Shown here: in pieces, positions 59,605 through 64,000 of the stretch
Layout: each line of letters starts with the position of its first letter
Numbering within the stretch: position 1 is the first letter of the stretch
Assembly: GCA_035771175.1 (NCBI GenBank)
Contig: CM069602.1
Coordinates: 11,411,501-11,475,500, forward strand
DNA: 64,000 bases
Source of the DNA: Paratinospora sagittata
Lineage: Eukaryota > Streptophyta > Magnoliopsida > Ranunculales > Menispermaceae
Direction of reading: 5' to 3'
Translations under genes and position numbers: made by a program
Notes under the pieces: model-generated
Databases searched by the model: none
Seen by the model: the letters and a program-made list of their open reading frames with translations, nothing else
What the model was told of the DNA's origin: nothing

Positions 59605-61346
59605 TGTAACACCCTGTTTATTAGAGTCAAACATATGTATTGACTTATACGTATTATAAGACATATTTATACGCATATGCGTATGTATATGGGCTTAGAA
59701 TGATGAAACCTAAGATGATAGTTGTATCATTAAATGCCCAATATTTGAAATTTGCAATCTAGAACACAAGAGGCGCGCTCCTGAGAGAGAAGCTCGCTTC
59801 AGTGGTGGATTCCAGAGAGCGTGATTTTCAGGTTTTCGTAAGAAGCGCGTTCTTTAAGTGGAGAAGCACGTTCCTAGGTCAAGAAAGGCGCTCCTGTTAG
59901 GGGAGAAACGCGCTCCTTGAAAGGAGAAGTGCGCTTCTCGCGGACAAACTTTTTTTTTTTATAGGTCGATGAGGCTGTTTAAGGTTTTAAAAACTTGATT
60001 TCATGATTATTCCAAGATGTTTGAGCTGGGAAAAAAAAGATAACAGAGGAAAAGAAGAACGAGAAGCAAGGGTTCCTGATTTTAATGTAAGGATCGACCC
60101 TTTTGCGATAAAAACTTCGTATTTGTGTTCCTCTTTTCAAGTTGTCCAACATAAGTGATTTTTGTAAACTTTCAACGATTGAATTGGGAGATTGGGAAAT
60201 GATGATTTGAGCTGGAAACTAGAAGTTCTCGTATGAATTTGATAAGTAAGTGAATCCTTGTTGAGATTATGGTTAATTGTTTGAAAATTGTTAAAGAAAA
60301 ACATAATTTTTATGTGTGCATGAGATACCCTAGATGCTGTAACAGCTGAGGGTTTGGAATGTTCCAAATGGAGTGTAATTAAATTTGGAACGGTGATTCG
60401 AGTATGTTTTAGCTAGTAATTACGATTGAAATAGGTTTAATTGTGATGTGTATGGAAATTGGAATAAGGAAAGTAGCTGGCTCTTTGCGTGATCGGCGGG
60501 GAAATTGATAAACAACGTGTGTAATGGTTGTAGGAGTTGTATTGAGTTGGTTTGGAAAGGATAGAAGTTGTACACACTGTCAGTGTTTTCCTTGACTTGG
60601 TTTCTTGTATGACATTTTATAATACAACTTGTGTTATGAATCATAAGCATGTAAATGTATATGCATTGTTTTGAATTCATGAAAATATTTGACATTGAAA
60701 CATGTTTTAGACTTGTTAGAGCAAGTTAAAACATGAGATCATTTTCAGGAGACAGTCTCGCATGAGTATTGAGTAAACTCATAGATTGAGCGACAGTTCC
60801 TGAATTGAATTGGAAAATAATCCTTAATTTGAAACGATCAAAATTGTAGAAAATGAGGTAATAGAGGTTCGAGTAGCTCTCTTTATTGAGACGTGAATAA
60901 GGAGTAAGTCTCGCTCTATTACCAGCAGGAGGGAGATAGACATGGTTTCGCTAAAAATGTGCATGATTTCTGAAAATAAATGCATTGGAATTAGTTTATG
61001 AGCATGTATGTATGGTTACATGTTGTAAATGTATTTTAAATGAGATTTCAATATGTTTGAAGTACATGTTTACATAAATGCATATAAAATGCCATGTATA
61101 TGAAATAGTTACCGAGCTTGTTGTTGCTCACCCATTATCCTCAAATATTTCAAGTAAATGCAAAAGGGAAAGGAAAGGCGAAAGGGGAATTTGGCTCTTC
61201 CATTTAAGAGAGGTTATGTCAAAAATTTTATGGAATTTGATGTGATTTTTGTAAGAAGGCTGACAGGGTATCATGTACGTTATGCTATGACGTATTTGGT
61301 ATTATGTGTCGGTCGTGACACCACTCATACGAAATGAGTTGTAACA
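59605..61346 (+). repeat. Solo gypsy-type LTR (1,742 bp)
   Basis: Starts TGTAACACCC and ends GTTGTAACA, with 5-bp target duplication AGTTG at 59600-59604 and 61347-61351. No internal coding region follows, so it is a solo LTR produced by recombination. It contains a GC-rich array of about 20-bp units (59771-59942) and, at 61109-61178, the acceptor-like block shared with the LTRs at the left end of the window. Confidence 0.88.
59771..59942 (+). repeat. GC-rich degenerate array of ~20-bp units in the solo LTR
   Basis: About seven variants of GAGAAGCGCGCTCCT occur at roughly 20-bp spacing (near 59771, 59789, 59843, 59862, 59884, 59905 and 59926). They form a CG-rich island inside otherwise AT-rich sequence. 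Confidence 0.7.
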
Positions 61347-61428
61347 AGTTGAACTTGGAACCTCTAAGTTCTAAAGCCACCTTTTTACCAACTATACTAA
61401 CTTCATGTTGGCAGTTGACATTGTCCTT

Positions 61429-64000
61429 GAGAGTTGTTGAATCACCTTGAATCATGCATTAATACATAATTCGAAGCAATCTATAACTCTCAGGTGCAAT
61501 GTTAACAAAATGTGTTTAAAAAATGTTAGTCAAACATTATTCATTTATAATGCATAGAAGAGAGTGGGTAGTTCCCACTGTAGAGACTAATTGTATTTAG
61601 AGAAAAACAAGGAATTAGAAAAATAAAATTTCTCTTAGACGATAAGTAGGAATATATGGGGTGTTTGATGAGGCATACTATCTTTATTTTTAAAGGACTA
61701 GACATCCAATTTTATTTGGATCATTGTTGTTTCTTGTGAGATTAATCCATTGTTGTCGATTTTAACTGTTGTTGCGGATCCCTTTAGCTCAATGCTTGTC
61801 ATTGGAACCATATTAATATTGTGTCTGTATTGTTCAAGTTAATATTGTGTCTGTATTGTTCAAGGAAATTTCTTTGTATCTATAAGCAGATTATACTTTG
61901 GTGAAATAAAATTATCTCTTTAACAAAAAAATAAAATAAAAATTGTTTTCTAGTGGGAAAGGATCCCAACATGATTATTTGATTACAATTTATCCAACTA
62001 TATCTGACTCGGATGTTAGATTTTTCTATGTGAAAGATCTACACTTATATATCATATGACAATCAACTCCTTTGTACTTGATGTAAGTTATTATTAAACA
62101 ATAATAAATGTAACTTTCATGTAATGAGACCAGATCAAGATGAATCAAGGATGACATAGCCACCTATATGAATTTTCTATATATGATTAAATGTTGTTGA
62201 AAACAAAATATAAATAATATTTCTTCCACAATAATTCTACTCCTATATTTATGTAACTTATATTTTCAAATTTTTGACCATTTAATGGGCCACTTAAACC
62301 ATGAAGTTAGTTAATTGATGTGACTTGAAATTGAGTGACGTGCTACTCTGTTATTTCATTTTTTCTAATAGAATGATAAGGTGCAAAGTGGTTTTAAAAA
62401 AAAAAAAAAGGTGCAAAGTGGTGGTACCTTGGTTAATATATAAGAAAATGGACCCTCTTTTATACATATTGTTGAAGCTCATTTTTACCCATTTCATACA
62501 TTTTTCTTCGCGAGCTTTCAAGTATATTCTGCCTCTAAGTTGGGCCATCGGACCCGTGAGAGCTTATGTAGAACATGCCATAAAGACAAGTCTCGAGAAG
62601 TTTTATTTTTCTCATTAAAAAAATGCTTCTTAGCTTGAAAAAATACATAATCGATGTGAAATTAATATCTGAAGTTGAACCACTAACATATATATTGAAT
62701 AAAACTTGAGAGAGGTGCTAATTACTCAAGTTTATTATATAAAGAGCCAAAATTAAATCAAAAGGCTACTTATTTCATATAAAAATAATTTAAGGCGTGT
62801 TTGGTTCGCAATTAAAAAATAAGAATATAATTTAAAAAAAAATTAGAAAATAATTTTTTATCGTTTTTTGAAAATAATATGTTTTCTTAACAAAAAGTAA
62901 AAAAACTATTTTTGAAATCTTTTAAACTAAATAAGTTTTTGACATTTTTAAATTTTTAAATATTAAAAACTGTATTCGGATCAGAAATCAAAGAGGGCCT
63001 TACTCTCTTATAGTCAATTAATATATATTTATTAAACCTACCCGTTAGCAAACCCCTTGAAATTAGAAATTTTCATGTTAGAGTTTTATTATAAATGCTA
63101 TGACTAAATTAAGAAATTATATATATATATATATATATATGCAATAGCAAAATCTTTAAAAAATTTATTCTAACAATCAACATCTTGATTTTTGTCATGA
63201 AACAATGGATTTGAAAATCTTGATCAATTTTCATCTCAGGGCAGCTTGTCAATTAGATGTAAAATCTGTGAATAAAATGCTACAACTATCTTCTCTCAGT
63301 TCTTGGAAATTAATGTACATTGACTTTTTCTCCTAAAACTTTCTTCAAATCTTAAATACATATATTGATCTTTCTCATCTCAAACAAAGACGGTTTTGGA
63401 TATATTCTGACTATATTTCAATGCCGTCATGTCCATTACTACTCATCAATCGTGATAGTAAAAATGTAATTTTTTCACCAAAGACTAAAAGACTATATAT
63501 GTAAGCCCTGTCGAGGAGGACTTTTCTAAAAACAATTTTTTGTTAAGCATTTCTAAGAAAAACACTTTTAAAAAAAGTTGGTCTATCTTAATTTATTCTC
63601 TATAATTTTATTAGAGATAAGTGTTGTCAAATACCTTTAAAAGTGTTTTTACTTCAAAAATACTTTAGAAAAGCTCTTCTGAACAATTTTCTGTAAAGCT
63701 AAGCTTTAAATATCTTGTAATTAATGTTTAATATCATTTTTTTTCAAAAAGAATGGACACTTATCCCTTATGCATTATGGGTTATCATCAATTTTTTTTT
63801 CCAATATAATAAAAAAAAATATGGTTTGATATTAATGTAAGAGACAAGCATAATAATTTGAATTTCTGGCACAAATTTAATTATGAGAAAGGCTTTAAAG
63901 AGCATCTATTATGTTATTTTTAAAAAATATTAGTATTAAGTCTACAAGCCCGAAAAGGCATCAATTCTTTTATTTTCTCTCCATATTGATTACAATATAA
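61429..64000. other. Intergenic AT-rich spacer to window end
   Basis: No gene is supported. There is a short direct repeat, TTAATATTGTGTCTGTATTG, at about 61813 and 61840, and a (TA)n run at 63119-63140. Open frames are short and lack domains. Confidence 0.45.

Larger units (their letters stand above)
59451..61416 (-). mobile_element. tRNA-derived SINE split by a solo LTR
   Basis: SINE parts 59451-59604 and 61352-61416 (about 219 bp together) make one minus-strand element. The head has GTTAGTATAGTTGGTAAAA and box B TTCCAAGTTCAACTC. It is bounded by direct repeats GACATTGTCCTT at 59439-59450 and 61417-61428. The pair reads continuously across the LTR insertion when compared with the uninterrupted copy at 41524-41707. 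Confidence 0.85.

Noticed and set aside
62810..63000. Possible hAT MITE (GGCGTGTTTGGTTCG … GAGGGCC)
   Set aside because: End similarity is too low and there is no target duplication.

Overview
This is nuclear DNA from a flowering plant, most likely a woody eudicot with a fairly large, transposon-rich genome. The evidence is AT-rich sequence, GT-AG introns of 74 bp to 13.6 kb, plant-type protein families (a plant PTB, a plant alpha-expansin, a plant-specific RING-H2 protein), tRNA-derived SINEs, LINEs, Ty1/copia and Ty3/gypsy LTR elements, and plastid DNA fragments. The species cannot be named from sequence alone.

Three protein-coding genes are supported, all on the + strand. (1) A polypyrimidine tract-binding protein (8399-22561; 10 or 11 coding exons, three RRMs, 435 or 429 aa), a splicing regulator. 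(2) A RING-H2 protein (coding exons 28622-28940, 42532-42572, 42662-42887 and 42971-43644) whose first coding intron is about 13.6 kb and full of mobile DNA. (3) An alpha-expansin (55845-56903; three coding exons, 251 aa), a secreted wall-loosening protein. The genes have no evident functional link; their order is ordinary plant gene order with expanded introns and spacers.

Region by region: 1-7430 is a gene-free nest of large gypsy-type LTRs, a gag fragment with its primer-binding site, and a cluster of tRNA-headed SINE-like modules folded into a ~950-bp palindrome. 7431-8398 is the PTB upstream region. 8399-23200 is the PTB gene; its introns hold a LINE tail, hAT-like ends, a pyrimidine-rich tract and a 115-bp tandem duplication. 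23200-26980 is intergenic with one SINE. 26980-43990 is the RING gene; its giant intron holds a SINE, a 5'-truncated LINE, a patchwork of plastid-like fragments, a rearranged copia element, a second LINE and a second SINE. 43990-55630 is intergenic with a SINE carrying a perfect 18-bp target duplication. 55630-57430 is the expansin gene. 57430-64000 is intergenic with a SINE that is itself split by a 1.74-kb solo LTR.

The most unusual object is the copia element at 36341-38924. Its two LTRs face each other in inverted orientation, yet the unit is flanked by a matching 5-bp target duplication, as if an aberrant cDNA had been integrated. Also worth attention are the palindromic SINE cluster at 3002-3950, the plastid mosaic at 33190-34300, and a motif resembling a 3' splice site that is conserved in four gypsy-type LTR copies across the window.
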